NCBI RefSeq assembly: GCF_900114115.1
Contig: NZ_FORX01000001.1
Span: 310,001-374,000 of the forward strand
DNA: 64,000 nucleotides
Reading direction: 5' to 3'
Origin: Desulfomicrobium apsheronum
GTDB lineage: Bacteria > Desulfobacterota > Desulfovibrionia > Desulfovibrionales > Desulfomicrobiaceae
The notes under the pieces were generated by a model. It was given only the letters and a program-made list of their open reading frames with translations. It did not search any database and was not told where the DNA came from. Every line of letters begins with the position of its first letter. Position 1 is the stretch's first letter. The position numbers and the translations under genes are program-made. Of the stretch, positions 18,824-26,715 are shown piece by piece.

Positions 18824-19585
18824 TTACCCAAGACGAACGCAGCGCATGGAAATCGAGCCCAACGTCACTCGGTCATTGAAGAACGTCGGTGCGTTATCCG
18901 CGCCTGCGGCGCCCAGCACGTAAAGCAGGGGCAGATAGTGTTCTTCCGTGGGGATGGCCTGCCGGGCGTTCGGCAAGTTCGGATAGTCAATCAGGGCCTG
19001 GTGGTTGGCTGCGATGATCAGGTTCGCCATGGCGGCATCGCTCTCTAACGCCCAATCGAAGCCCGCTTCGTGCCAAGCCATGGCCCGCAGGTTGTGGACC
19101 ATGTTGCCGCTGCCCAGAATCAGCACGCCTTCCTTTCTCAATGCACCCAGCTCCCTGCCGAGGTCATAGTGAAAGGCCGGGGGTGCGCCCGCATCCAGAC
19201 TGACCTGCACCACGGGAATGTCCGCTTGCGGATACATGCGGCAGAGCACGGACCACGCGCCGTGATCCAGGCCCCAGGAGCGGTCTGGCCGGATACGTGT
19301 AGAGCGTGCCGCGGCTTGTACCCGTTCCGCCAAGTCCGGCGAGCCTGGTGCCGGATAGGTCATGTTTTCGAGGGCCGCCGGAAACCCGGTGAAATCGTGG
19401 ATGGTCGCTGGATGCTCCATGGCTGTCACGCAGGTGCCGTCCGTTTCCCAGTGCGCGGAAATGCAGACGACACCGTTGGGGCGCGGCAGGTATTTTCCCA
19501 GTTCCACCCAGGTTCGACTGAACTCGTTGTCTTCGATGGCGTTCATGGGGTTGCCGTGGCCGACGAACAATGTGGGCATGCTCAT
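18824..19585 (-). CDS. ygiD: DODA-type extradiol aromatic ring-opening dioxygenase (LigB/YgiD family)
   Basis: A 253-residue member of the class III extradiol dioxygenase superfamily most similar in motif to YgiD, which opens the ring of DOPA. Candidate metal ligands are H10 (FVGHGNP), H45 (ISAHWET), the His in GSGNMVHNL and the His in EEHYLPLLY. In this anaerobe the natural substrate and even oxygen use are unclear, so only the fold should be trusted. It follows the membrane-protein gene by 7 bp and probably shares its transcript; its 3' end faces the T6SS kinase gene. Confidence 0.85.
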   Translation of the reverse strand: MSMPTLFVGHGNPMNAIEDNEFSRTWVELGKYLPRPNGVVCISAHWETDGTCVTAMEHPATIHDFTGFPAALENMTYPAPGSPDLAERVQAAARSTRIRPDRSWGLDHGAWSVLCRMYPQADIPVVQVSLDAGAPPAFHYDLGRELGALRKEGVLILGSGNMVHNLRAMAWHEAGFDWALESDAAMANLIIAANHQALIDYPNLPNARQAIPTEEHYLPLLYVLGAAGADNAPTFFNDRVTLGSISMRCVRLG

Positions 19586-19592
19586 GGTGGCC

Positions 19593-20444
19593 TCATGTCC
19601 TGATGGTGAAGACCCGGGTCCAGGCCAGGGTCAGGGCGATGGAGAAGATGACGGCGACGATGCCCAGAGCCACGTCGTACATGGGCGGAGCGGCCAGGGC
19701 CAAACGGATGAACAGTGTTGACAGGGCATAGCCGGAGTTGCGGAAGACCGCATGGAACGAGGGCCTGAAGCATTGGGAGATGAGTACCACAAGGATGTCG
19801 GTGAATATGAGCAGGGTGTAGAAAACCGGAAAGAAATCGATCTGGGGCAGACCCGTTATCTTGTTATAGAGATTGCCAAGGCCCAGGACGAAAAAGGTGG
19901 CGAGGATCAAAAGGGCGATGCCCTTTTTCGCGGCCACGAACCGAAACAGATCGTGCGGCAGACCCATGTCCTGCTTTTTGCCTGGCTGAATGCGATAATA
20001 GACGCCAAGCAGGGCGAAAATGACCAAGGCTCCGAACCCATAGCCAAGAATGTGCAAGACGGGAGTCAATTCCGTGCCCACGGTGATGGGTTCTGCGAAG
20101 TAGGACAATTCCTTGAAGGCGTCCCGCAGCAGAATGAGTGACAGAATCTCGAACTGTTTGCCCACGGATTTGGAAAAGGAGCAGGGCAGGGTGAAGATGA
20201 GACTCACGACTTCAAGGATCAGCACCAAGGTGAACGCCAGGTTCACTGCATGGAAATGGTTGGTGGGCGTGTGTGCGGCCAGAGAGGCAGGGAGCAGGCC
20301 CTGCCGGTTCAGTTCTATGCTGACGAGCGCGCCCAGGAATACGACGATGAGCCCCAACGCAAAACGCCTGTGCATGCGCTCATGCTCCCAGAAATGATGC
20401 AGGGGATCGAATATGTAGGTGAGACGCTCGAACAGGAAATCCAT
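19593..20444 (-). CDS. Multi-pass membrane protein of unknown function
   Basis: A 283-residue protein with about seven hydrophobic segments (for example FALGLIVVFLGALVSIEL, AFTLVLILEVVSLIFTL, ALVIFALLGVYY, GIALLILATFFVLGLG and VALGIVAVIFSIALTLAW). The N-terminus holds a His/Glu-rich stretch (DPLHHFWEHERMHRR). I do not recognise a family. GGAG sits 8 nt before the ATG. It probably heads a two-gene transcript with the downstream dioxygenase. Confidence 0.75.
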   Translation of the reverse strand: MDFLFERLTYIFDPLHHFWEHERMHRRFALGLIVVFLGALVSIELNRQGLLPASLAAHTPTNHFHAVNLAFTLVLILEVVSLIFTLPCSFSKSVGKQFEILSLILLRDAFKELSYFAEPITVGTELTPVLHILGYGFGALVIFALLGVYYRIQPGKKQDMGLPHDLFRFVAAKKGIALLILATFFVLGLGNLYNKITGLPQIDFFPVFYTLLIFTDILVVLISQCFRPSFHAVFRNSGYALSTLFIRLALAAPPMYDVALGIVAVIFSIALTLAWTRVFTIRT

Positions 20445-20466
20445 GGGCTGGCTCCGCGTTTTTTTT

Positions 20467-21045
20467 CTATAAATATCTTGATGTTATGGACACGGCTTCG
20501 CCAAGGTAGGATTTTCGGGTCTCATCGTTGACCACGTCCAGACTGCCAAAAAAAGCATGGTGCAGGACTTCCATCCCGCAAAGTTCGAAGATGCCTGTGT
20601 CCGTGGTCAAAGACATGGCTTCGTGCATGCCTTGAGATGTGTAGAACGGACTGGGCAGCCCTGTCGTGTTGAAAATGAGGACTCTCTTCCCGTTCAGCAG
20701 TCCTTTCGCGGACTCCCCTTGCAGGGAGTAGGCAAATCCCTGGCAAAAGACCCGATCGACATAGCCTTTGAGCATGGCCGGCATTCCGGCCCACCATACC
20801 GGGTAGACAAAGGTCAGCAAGTCGGCCCAGGCTATGAATTCCTGCTCCTGCCTGACATCCTGTGGAGGCGCTTCCGTGGGGCTGTCCACATCCCTTTTCG
20901 ACAATACCGGATTGAAGGCGATTCCATACAAATCTCGAAAACATGTGTCGTGCCCCAGCGCTTCGGAAACGGCCTGTATCGAATCGGCGATAGCACGGTT
21001 GAAGCTTGTGGCGCTGGGGTGGCAGAAAATGATCAGGTGGTTCAT
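20467..21045 (-). CDS. NAD(P)H quinone oxidoreductase / flavodoxin-like fold family (MdaB/NQO type)
   Basis: A 192-residue flavoprotein of the flavodoxin-2 family, which reduces quinones by two electrons using NAD(P)H. Motifs: MNHLIIFCHPSATSFNRAIA for FMN/FAD phosphate binding, FVYPVWWAGMPAMLKGYVDRVF (the classical W-x-x-PA-x-LKG-x-x-DR-x-F block), and NTTGLP. The ATG at 21045 with AAGGGG 5 nt upstream begins the fold; an upstream in-frame start at 21177 would add 44 unrelated residues. Likely role: quinone or electrophile detoxification. Confidence 0.88.
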   Translation of the reverse strand: MNHLIIFCHPSATSFNRAIADSIQAVSEALGHDTCFRDLYGIAFNPVLSKRDVDSPTEAPPQDVRQEQEFIAWADLLTFVYPVWWAGMPAMLKGYVDRVFCQGFAYSLQGESAKGLLNGKRVLIFNTTGLPSPFYTSQGMHEAMSLTTDTGIFELCGMEVLHHAFFGSLDVVNDETRKSYLGEAVSITSRYL

Positions 21046-21211
21046 GGCATCCCCTTGTTGGTGCATGCGTTGCGTGGAATCGGCCCGGACGGTCTTCCCG
21101 CGATCCCTGAGAAAGGAATTCCGGGTTATGGCGCACCATACGACAAGGGTGAAAATCTTGAAAGCGATATTTGCCAAGCACGGGGTCTTTGAGGCAAAAA
21201 TTTGCTGCAGG

Positions 21212-21466
21212 TCAAGTCTGCCGCAAAAGGTCCAGAATCTGATCGGGACTCGGGATACGTCTGGTTTGCTGCTTGGAATATATCAGTGTGTCGCCAAGCA
21301 GAATTTCGAAGTCGCCTTTGCTTCCGCGCGTAAGGAATACGGTGACTCCTGCTTCGGAGCGCAGTCTGTCCGCAAGACTTGCGGCGCGTGTCTCATAACC
21401 CATTCACAAACCGCAGTACACGATTTGTACCTGCACAGTGTCGCCCCCATGCGTCATTGTGTTCAT
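21212..21466 (-). CDS. SelW-like (Rdx family) selenoprotein with in-frame UGA
   Basis: An 84-residue thioredoxin-like Rdx/SelT-W-H protein if the UGA at 21404-21406 is read as selenocysteine. Residues 11-24 then read VQIVYCGLUMGYET, i.e. a C-x-x-U redox motif (C18, U21) exactly where SelW has its own CxxU/CxxC, followed by RAASLADRL, GSKGDFEILLGDTLIYSK and PDQILDLL, which match the conserved remainder of the family. Without readthrough only 63 C-terminal residues, lacking the active site, would be made. The ATG at 21466 overlaps the stop of the upstream gene (ATGA), so translation is probably coupled. A hairpin 24 nt after the UGA could be the SECIS element. The terminal stop is also UGA. Confidence 0.85.
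21370..21384 (-). promoter_or_regulatory. Candidate bacterial SECIS hairpin
   Basis: On the minus strand the mRNA reads CCGCA-AGUCU-UGCGG, a 5-bp stem with a 5-nt loop (or 6-7 bp with a smaller loop), whose loop starts 24 nt after the in-frame UGA. A G lies in the first two loop positions, as in known bacterial SECIS elements, and the AGUCU loop resembles the AGGUCU loop of E. coli fdhF. Outer GCGC repeats could extend the helix. Confidence 0.6.
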
Positions 21467-21759
21467 TTCTGAAAGAATTCCGATTGCTTGAGCTCGCCGC
21501 CTTCGAAGGTCAGGACGTAATACCCGCCGCTGGCCTCATAGGTCAGCTGAGTGATGTAGAGGAGGCGTTCTCCGCCGCTTCGCGTGGTGCTTTTCACTTC
21601 GCCGATGCGGTCTTCCCACAAGGGGACGCCGCATTTTTGGCGGACTTTGGTGATGATGGTGCCAGGGGTCATGAGATCTCCCTGGCAGCGAAGATCCGCG
21701 GCCTGGACCGGGTTTGTCAAAAATAAAAGCAGGGTGAGCAGAAAAAAGAGCTTTCTCAT
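21463..21759 (-). CDS. DUF2845-like exported protein
   Basis: A 98-residue small secreted protein. The signal peptide (MRKLFFLLTLLLFLTNPVQA) is followed by DLRCQGDLMTPGTIITKVRQKCG, which matches the DUF2845 pattern with two conserved cysteines, and an end rich in beta segments (YYVLTFEGGELKQSEFF). Function unknown, periplasmic. Its stop overlaps the start of the SelW-like gene by 4 bp, so the two are translated together. Confidence 0.8.
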   Translation of the reverse strand: MRKLFFLLTLLLFLTNPVQAADLRCQGDLMTPGTIITKVRQKCGVPLWEDRIGEVKSTTRSGGERLLYITQLTYEASGGYYVLTFEGGELKQSEFFQK

Positions 21760-21830
21760 TGAGTTGTCTCCGATTAATTGATGACCAAGGTATTCTAGAC
21801 CGCAACTGAATCACGAGTAAAGAGGACATT

Positions 21831-23270
21831 ATGAACTACCGAGTCGAGAAGGACTCTCTTGGAGAACGCAAAGTGCCGGAGCACGCCTATTATGGCGTGC
21901 AGACCGTGCGGGCCATGGAGAACTTTCAGGTCACGGGGATTCCCATTTCCCATTATCCGCTGCACATCGAGGCCTTGGCGTGTATCAAGCAGGCGGCGGC
22001 CCTGGCCAATCTGGAGCTTGGGCTGCTCGATGCGGACATTGCCGACGCCATCCTGGGCGCTTGCCGGGAGGTGCGCGAGGGGAAGCTGAACGATCATTTC
22101 GTGGTTGACGTCATTCAAGGCGGGGCCGGGACTTCGGTCAACATGAACATGAACGAGGTTGTCGCCAACCGGGCGCTGGAACTGATGGGCCACGCCAAGG
22201 GCGAATACGGGTTCTGCCATCCCAACAACCACGTCAATCTGTCCCAGTCCACCAACGACGTGTACCCCACTTCGCTTCGAATCACGGCCATCTGGAAGAT
22301 CAGGGAGCTGGTGAGCGCCATGGGGGATCTGGTCGATGCCCTGGCGTGCAAGGGCGATGAGTTCGCCGATGTGCTCAAAATGGGCCGAACCCAGTTGCAG
22401 GATGCCGTGCCCATGACGCTCGGACAGGAGTTCTCGGCCTGGGCGGTGACCGTGGGCGAGGACATTGACCGCGTTCAGGACTGTCGCAAGCTGCTCATGG
22501 AGATCAACATGGGGGCGACGGCCATCGGCACGGGCATCAACACCGTGCCGGCCTACGCCGCGTTTGTTTGTGAAAAGCTGGCTCATATCACCGGCCTGCC
22601 TCTGACCAAGTCGCCCAATCTGGTGGAGGCCACTTCGGACACAGGGGCCTTCGTGCAGCTCTCGGGCGTTTTCAAGCGCGTGGCGGTGAAGCTGTCAAAG
22701 ATATGCAATGATCTGCGTCTGCTTTCCTCGGGTCCATATGCCGGCCTCGGGGAGATCAACCTTCCGCCGAGACAGCCGGGTTCGTCCATCATGCCCGGGA
22801 AGGTCAACCCGGTCATTCCGGAAATGGTAAACCAGGTCTGCTTTCAGGCCATCGGCAACGATCTGACCGTGACCATTGCCGCAGAACACGGACAGCTCGA
22901 ACTCAACGTCTTCGAGCCCATCATCGCCTTCAACCTGTTTCAGACCATGGACATGCTCCTGCGGGCCATGCGCATCCTCAAGGATCGCTGCATCGTCGGC
23001 ATCACCGCCAACCGGGAGCGGTGCGCCCAGCTGGTGCGCATGTCCGCCGGAATCGTGACCGTGCTCGTGCCCTATCTGGGCTATGACGAGGCCGCGGCCA
23101 TCGCCAAGGAGTCGGTGGCGACCGGAAGAACGGTATATGATCTGGTGCTGGAGAAGAAGCTCATGACTATCGAAGAGCTTGAAGACGCACTTGATCCCAT
23201 GAAGATGACGCATCCGCGCATGGTGCAGAGAAGCGCATGTCCTCGCCCAGAGGGAACACCGCTTCGATGA
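21831..23270 (+). CDS. aspA: Aspartate ammonia-lyase
   Basis: A 479-residue fumarase/aspartase superfamily enzyme that deaminates L-aspartate to fumarate and ammonia. The N-terminus (EKDSLGERKVPEHAYYGVQT), the NMNMNEVVANRA and HVNLSQSTNDVYPT blocks and the signature GSSIMPGKVNPVIPEMVNQ with the catalytic serine loop are those of aspartase rather than fumarase. The fumarate formed can feed respiration or the TCA branch. AGAGGA lies just before the ATG. Divergent from the DUF2845 gene; the asparaginase gene at 26708 could supply aspartate. Confidence 0.95.
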   Translation: MNYRVEKDSLGERKVPEHAYYGVQTVRAMENFQVTGIPISHYPLHIEALACIKQAAALANLELGLLDADIADAILGACREVREGKLNDHFVVDVIQGGAGTSVNMNMNEVVANRALELMGHAKGEYGFCHPNNHVNLSQSTNDVYPTSLRITAIWKIRELVSAMGDLVDALACKGDEFADVLKMGRTQLQDAVPMTLGQEFSAWAVTVGEDIDRVQDCRKLLMEINMGATAIGTGINTVPAYAAFVCEKLAHITGLPLTKSPNLVEATSDTGAFVQLSGVFKRVAVKLSKICNDLRLLSSGPYAGLGEINLPPRQPGSSIMPGKVNPVIPEMVNQVCFQAIGNDLTVTIAAEHGQLELNVFEPIIAFNLFQTMDMLLRAMRILKDRCIVGITANRERCAQLVRMSAGIVTVLVPYLGYDEAAAIAKESVATGRTVYDLVLEKKLMTIEELEDALDPMKMTHPRMVQRSACPRPEGTPLR

Positions 23271-23348
23271 TCCGTGCGAGGAAGGGGGTGACGATTGGTC
23301 TGTTCAGACAGGCTTGACGAAAGGACCGGGAGCGGCCAAAGCGAATTC

Positions 23349-23858
23349 ATGTGGCGTTCGGCGTTATGTGAACTTCTCCGATATCTGCGGGTGGCTCCCT
23401 TTCCGCATCTGACTTCGCTCAAGGTTTCGGCCCTGGCGGCTTTGTCGGGTTGCGAGGCATGGCTTTTTCTTGAGCAGCCGGAGTTTTCCTGGGCGGCATG
23501 GGTCTGGATTGGGTTGACCGGCCTTTTTGCCTGGGGCGTGGTTCTGTGCCAGGCGGATGCCTTTTCGCGTTACCGGGAGTTCAAGAGGCTGCGTCGGTTA
23601 CTGAGGCGCTACGGGTTCAGGCCCGGACTGTTTCGGCTGGTGGCGGCTTCCCGCTGCCAGCGTGACGCTGCGCTGCTGGCTGCCCGAGAGACGGGCTGCC
23701 GGGCTCAGGCCCGGCATGTTTTTCGGGAGCTCGGGTATCGCTGGTACCATATTCTGCCTGACGCCATCCTGGCCAATCCCTTCATTTTCTTCCATCCCAG
23801 ATTTTTGCGATCCACCTTCGTGCCGGGGAAGCGGACCAAGGGCCTGCCTTGCGGGTGA
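23349..23858 (+). CDS. Small membrane protein of unknown function
   Basis: About 169 residues with two hydrophobic segments (roughly residues 24-42 and 48-66) and an Arg-rich C-terminal half (FSRYREFKRLRRLLRRYGF). I recognise no family. The start is uncertain: ATG 23349 has only a distant GGAG, and a TTG at 23295 would add 18 residues. It lies between aspA and a bidirectional terminator, probably co-transcribed with aspA. Confidence 0.55.
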   Translation: MWRSALCELLRYLRVAPFPHLTSLKVSALAALSGCEAWLFLEQPEFSWAAWVWIGLTGLFAWGVVLCQADAFSRYREFKRLRRLLRRYGFRPGLFRLVAASRCQRDAALLAARETGCRAQARHVFRELGYRWYHILPDAILANPFIFFHPRFLRSTFVPGKRTKGLPCG

Positions 23859-23907
23859 CGCCGTCGAAGCGGAGTCTTGCGGCCTTGCCGAGGTAATCCC
23901 GTGGTAC

Positions 23908-23941
23908 AAAAAAAGGGAACCTCCGAGGGCTCCCTTTTTTT
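23908..23941. terminator. Bidirectional rho-independent terminator
   Basis: An A7 run, the hairpin GGGA-ACCTCCGAGGGC-TCCC at 23915-23934, and a T7 run. It can stop transcription both from aspA and the small membrane gene (plus) and from the rubrerythrin gene (minus), which converge here. Confidence 0.8.
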
Positions 23942-23949
23942 CGGGCGGT

Positions 23950-24528
23950 TTACCAGTTCTCGGCAAGTTCCTCGAAATGGGCCTGGGGATGGGCGCAGGC
24001 CGGACAGAGTTCGACGGCCTTTTCACCGGCATGCACGTAGCCGCAATTGCGGCAGCGCCACGTGATCTTGTTTTCCCGCTTGAAAACACGCCCTTCCTCG
24101 ATATTTTTGGCCAGCGCCAGATAGCGCCGCTCGTGTTCCTTTTCGGCCACGGCGATGGACAGCATGATGGCGGCGATTTCCGGGAATCCTTCTTCTTTGG
24201 CGGTCTTGGCGAATTCAGGATACATGTGTTCCCATTCGTGGTTTTCACCACCGGCGGCTTCGCGCAGGTTTTCCAGGGTGGTGCCGATACGACCTGCCGG
24301 GAAGGATGCGGTGATCTCAACTTCCCCACCTTCAAGCAGATTGAACAGTCTTTTGGCGTGGGCCATTTCCTGGTCCGCCGTTTCGGCAAAAATTTCGGAA
24401 ATCTGGACAAACCCGTCCTTGCGGGCCTGCTTGGCAAAGTAGTTGTAGCGATTGCGGGCCTGGGATTCACCTGCAAAAGCGGTCAGAATATTTTTTTCGG
24501 TCTGTGTTCCTTTCAGAGATTTCGACAT
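23950..24528 (-). CDS. rbr: Rubrerythrin
   Basis: A 192-residue rubrerythrin: a ferritin-like four-helix di-iron domain ([44 protein letters not shown] give the Glu/His ligands) plus a C-terminal rubredoxin-like FeS4 domain ([12 protein letters not shown] and [11 protein letters not shown]). It reduces hydrogen peroxide in anaerobes using electrons from rubredoxin; a rubredoxin gene lies about 1.1 kb away. GGAGG is 6 nt before the ATG at 24528. The upstream palindrome suggests Fur/PerR-type control. Confidence 0.96.
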   Translation of the reverse strand: MSKSLKGTQTEKNILTAFAGESQARNRYNYFAKQARKDGFVQISEIFAETADQEMAHAKRLFNLLEGGEVEITASFPAGRIGTTLENLREAAGGENHEWEHMYPEFAKTAKEEGFPEIAAIMLSIAVAEKEHERRYLALAKNIEEGRVFKRENKITWRCRNCGYVHAGEKAVELCPACAHPQAHFEELAENW

Positions 24529-24585
24529 AAATCCTCCATGGTTGAAATATGAACTGCGTCTATCAGTGTAAACCTGATCTGTCAA

Positions 24586-24609
24586 GTTAATAAGAATGAT
24601 TCTTGATAA
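24586..24609 (-). promoter_or_regulatory. Fur/PerR-like operator upstream of rubrerythrin
   Basis: A perfect inverted repeat AAGAAT-G-ATTCTT (24592-24604) inside an AT-rich, partly symmetric 24-bp stretch. It lies about 60 bp upstream of the rubrerythrin start, next to a minus-strand TTGACA (24580-24585). Spacing and sequence style fit a Fur-superfamily box; PerR control of rubrerythrin is known in Desulfovibrio, but the assignment here is inference. Confidence 0.55.
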
Positions 24610-24668
24610 TAGGCAGATTGTCGATCTTTTTGCACTTTTTGATGCCCGTGCCCGGGTAACCGTTGGTC

Positions 24669-24696
24669 TTGACGTCCGTGCGATCGTGTTTATTTA
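24669..24696 (+). promoter_or_regulatory. Candidate promoter of the Hsp20 pair
   Basis: TTGACG (24669-24674), a 16-bp spacer and TATTTA (24691-24696), 32 bp before the first Hsp20 ATG. It looks like a sigma-70 type promoter; I see no CIRCE element and no clear sigma-32 consensus. Confidence 0.45.
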
Positions 24697-24727
24697 GTTG
24701 CCATCGTAATGATTGGAGGTATGCCGT

Positions 24728-25141
24728 ATGGTTATCGATTTCAGTACATACTATGATTTACCGCGTAACGTGGATAGTTTTTTCGAAGAGCTGTGGAGGC
24801 CGAGTACATTGAGTCAGAGACGCATCTCCTATCCTCCTGTCAACATCAGCGAGGGGGAAGATGAAATTGTCGTCATGTCGGAAATTCCTGGAATGGATAC
24901 AGAAGACATCGAACTGACCTTGAATGAAAAGAGCTTGGTCATCCGGGGCACCAAAAAGAATGAGGTCGGCAATTATTACAGACAGGAGCGTCCGACCGGG
25001 AGCTTCCAGCGGATCATCAGCCTGAATGTTCCCGTGCGCGCGGAGGCGATCAAGGCATCCATGAAGGATGGGGTGCTGCGGGTGGTCCTGCCCAAAGCCA
25101 AGGAAAGCCATCCGCTGACCATCGCCATCGATGCCCAGTAA
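24728..25141 (+). CDS. Hsp20/alpha-crystallin small heat shock protein (first of pair)
   Basis: A 137-residue small heat shock protein. A short N-terminal arm is followed by the alpha-crystallin domain (about 38-130): PPVNISEGEDEIVVMSEIPGM, LTLNEKSLVIRGTK and DGVLRVVLPKA. An ATP-independent holdase that binds unfolding proteins as oligomers. GGAGGT lies 7 nt before ATG 24728; an upstream TTG at 24713 overlaps that ribosome site and is rejected. The second Hsp20 gene follows by 24 bp, an arrangement known in Desulfovibrio. Confidence 0.93.
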   Translation: MVIDFSTYYDLPRNVDSFFEELWRPSTLSQRRISYPPVNISEGEDEIVVMSEIPGMDTEDIELTLNEKSLVIRGTKKNEVGNYYRQERPTGSFQRIISLNVPVRAEAIKASMKDGVLRVVLPKAKESHPLTIAIDAQ

Positions 25142-25165
25142 GTGTTGCAAGGAGGAGATGAGCCC

Positions 25166-25534
25166 ATGACTAACGATATGGAAAAAAAGACGGCCCCGGC
25201 CCTGCCCCGATTCCGCCCCAACACCGACGTGCTGGAACGTGAGGACGGATTCCACATTTTCGTGGACATGCCCGGAGTGGGCAAGGACGGCCTGTCCATT
25301 GACCTGAGGGATAACGAACTGGAGATTCGCGGCAAGGCGGTCTACCCGCGAGAGGAAAACGCCAAGGCCCTGCATGTGGAGTTTGGGGATGGGGAATACG
25401 TACGTACGTTCACCATTTCGGACGGTGTGGACCGGGAAGGTATCCGCGCCAGCCTCAAGAAGGGTCTGCTTGAACTCTACTTGCCCAAGGCGGCCCGCTT
25501 CAAGCCTCGCCGTATTGAGATCCAGGCCGGATAA
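25166..25534 (+). CDS. Hsp20/alpha-crystallin small heat shock protein (second of pair)
   Basis: A 122-residue second small heat shock protein, diverged from its neighbour. The alpha-crystallin domain shows PNTDVLEREDGFHIFVDMPG, LRDNELEIRGKA and KKGLLELYLPKA. The two may form mixed oligomers, as tandem Hsp20 pairs often do. GGAGGAG at 25151-25157 sets ATG 25166 as start. A strong terminator follows at 25593. Confidence 0.92.
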   Translation: MTNDMEKKTAPALPRFRPNTDVLEREDGFHIFVDMPGVGKDGLSIDLRDNELEIRGKAVYPREENAKALHVEFGDGEYVRTFTISDGVDREGIRASLKKGLLELYLPKAARFKPRRIEIQAG

Positions 25535-25592
25535 GATAGCTTGGGGCCGAACGTCTGGTGCTTTGGGCGTTTTTAAGGCTGCATGAAACAGG

Positions 25593-25634
25593 AAAAAGCG
25601 CGTCCGGACATTTCATGTCAGGGCGCGCTTTTTT
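25593..25634. terminator. Rho-independent terminator between Hsp20 and rubredoxin genes
   Basis: AAAAAGCGCG (25593-25602) pairs with CGCGCTTTTTT (25624-25634) around a loop of about 20 nt. It is flanked by A and T runs and so can serve both the Hsp20 operon and the convergent rubredoxin gene. Confidence 0.8.
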
Positions 25635-25649
25635 ATGAGCTGAATTTTC

Positions 25650-25877
25650 TCAATCTTTGGTGGGCAATTCACACCCTGCGTCCTTGGTCGAACCGGGTCC
25701 GACCAGGGGGCGGAAGCATCTTTTCGTGCCCCCGCATATGGGGCAGCGCCAATCTTCCGGCAGGTCTTCAAACTTCACCCCTGCCGGGATTTTTCCCTTC
25801 CTGTCACCCTTGTCCGGATTGTACATGTAGCCGCAGTTGACTGTCTGACACTGGTAAATCTCTTCGGGGGCCGCCAT
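25650..25877 (-). CDS. Rubredoxin-like protein with C-x4-C first iron motif
   Basis: A 75-residue rubredoxin-type electron carrier. The FeS4 ligands are in CQTVNC (C-x4-C, instead of the usual CxxC) and CPIC; between them stand [23 protein letters not shown], the rubredoxin core. The longer first loop matches the type II rubredoxin known from Desulfovibrio desulfuricans. A C-terminal tail of about 20 residues goes beyond normal rubredoxin. It may donate electrons to rubrerythrin encoded nearby. ATG 25877 begins the domain. Confidence 0.9.
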   Translation of the reverse strand: MAAPEEIYQCQTVNCGYMYNPDKGDRKGKIPAGVKFEDLPEDWRCPICGGTKRCFRPLVGPGSTKDAGCELPTKD

Positions 25878-25944
25878 TGTCCGCTCCTGTTTTGATTGTT
25901 GATCGGTATTATACATTGGGCCGCAGGGTGCAGGACGTCACGGG

Positions 25945-25974
25945 GAGGGCGGCCACGCAGGGCCGCCCCTACGG
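25945..25974. repeat. REP-like GC-rich palindrome at the truC 3' end
   Basis: GGGCGGCC and GGCCGCCC form an 8-bp stem around a 6-nt loop (25947-25968), followed by CTACGG. On the other strand it reads CCGTAGGGGCGGCC..., the pattern of a short palindromic repeat found scattered in many bacterial genomes. It abuts the truC stop codon. Only one copy was noticed in this window. Confidence 0.5.
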
Positions 25975-26715
25975 GATGCGGAGATTGTCGGAATCGGTTG
26001 CCCAGAGGGGCTGGGCGGCGCTCCATCCGAGCTGGTCGAAAAGATCGAGGAGTTCCTGGGCCGGGGGGCAGGTCAGGGTCATGGGACTGTTGTCTTTGGG
26101 GTGGCGGAAGGAGAGTTCCACGCTGGCCAGCAAGAGGCGATGCACGCCGAAATGTTCGCGAAAGAAGCGATTCTGGCGGCCGTCGCCGCGCAGCACGTCT
26201 CCGATGAGCGGGTGGCGGATGTGGGCGAAGTGACGCCGGATCTGATGCGTGCGGCCGGTTTTGGGTCGGACCTGAACCAGGCTGTAGCGGGCGGTTGGGT
26301 TGGGGCCGACTGGGTGCGGGATTTCCGCCGTGGCCAGGCGCGAGAATTCGGTCCGGGCTTCTTGCAGGTTGCCGGAATCGGATTTGAGCGGATCGTCGAT
26401 GAGGCCTTGAAGAGGCGTGAAGCCCCTCGTCACGGCAAGATAGGTCTTGCCCACATCCTGCCCCGCAAACTGGAGGGCCAGGATGTGGGCGTTCTGTGAC
26501 GAGAAGGCCATGATCATGAGGCCCGAGGTGGGGCGGTCCAGGCGGTGCACAGGATACAGGCGCTGTCCGAGCTGGTCGCGCAGCATCTGGAGCAGGAAGG
26601 GTTCGCGTCCGGCATGGGCGTTGCGGTGCACCAGCAATCCGGCCGGTTTGTGCACGGCGACGAACTGCTCGTCCCGGTACAGTACCGGAATTTCCGCGAT
26701 TTCAGCTTCAGGCAT
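25969..26715 (-). CDS. truC: tRNA pseudouridine synthase of the RluA family (TruC-like)
   Basis: A 248-residue pseudouridine synthase. The catalytic motif HRLDRPTSG holds the Asp that attacks the target uridine; VLYRDEQFVAVHKPAGLLVHR and RPKTGRTHQIRRHFAHI are the flanking RluA-family motifs. Length and sequence favour TruC, which modifies U65 of tRNA, over RluA/C/D, since there is no S4 domain. It is the last gene of a plsC-ansA-truC group, overlapping ansA by 8 bp. Confidence 0.85.
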   Translation of the reverse strand: MPEAEIAEIPVLYRDEQFVAVHKPAGLLVHRNAHAGREPFLLQMLRDQLGQRLYPVHRLDRPTSGLMIMAFSSQNAHILALQFAGQDVGKTYLAVTRGFTPLQGLIDDPLKSDSGNLQEARTEFSRLATAEIPHPVGPNPTARYSLVQVRPKTGRTHQIRRHFAHIRHPLIGDVLRGDGRQNRFFREHFGVHRLLLASVELSFRHPKDNSPMTLTCPPAQELLDLFDQLGWSAAQPLWATDSDNLRIP

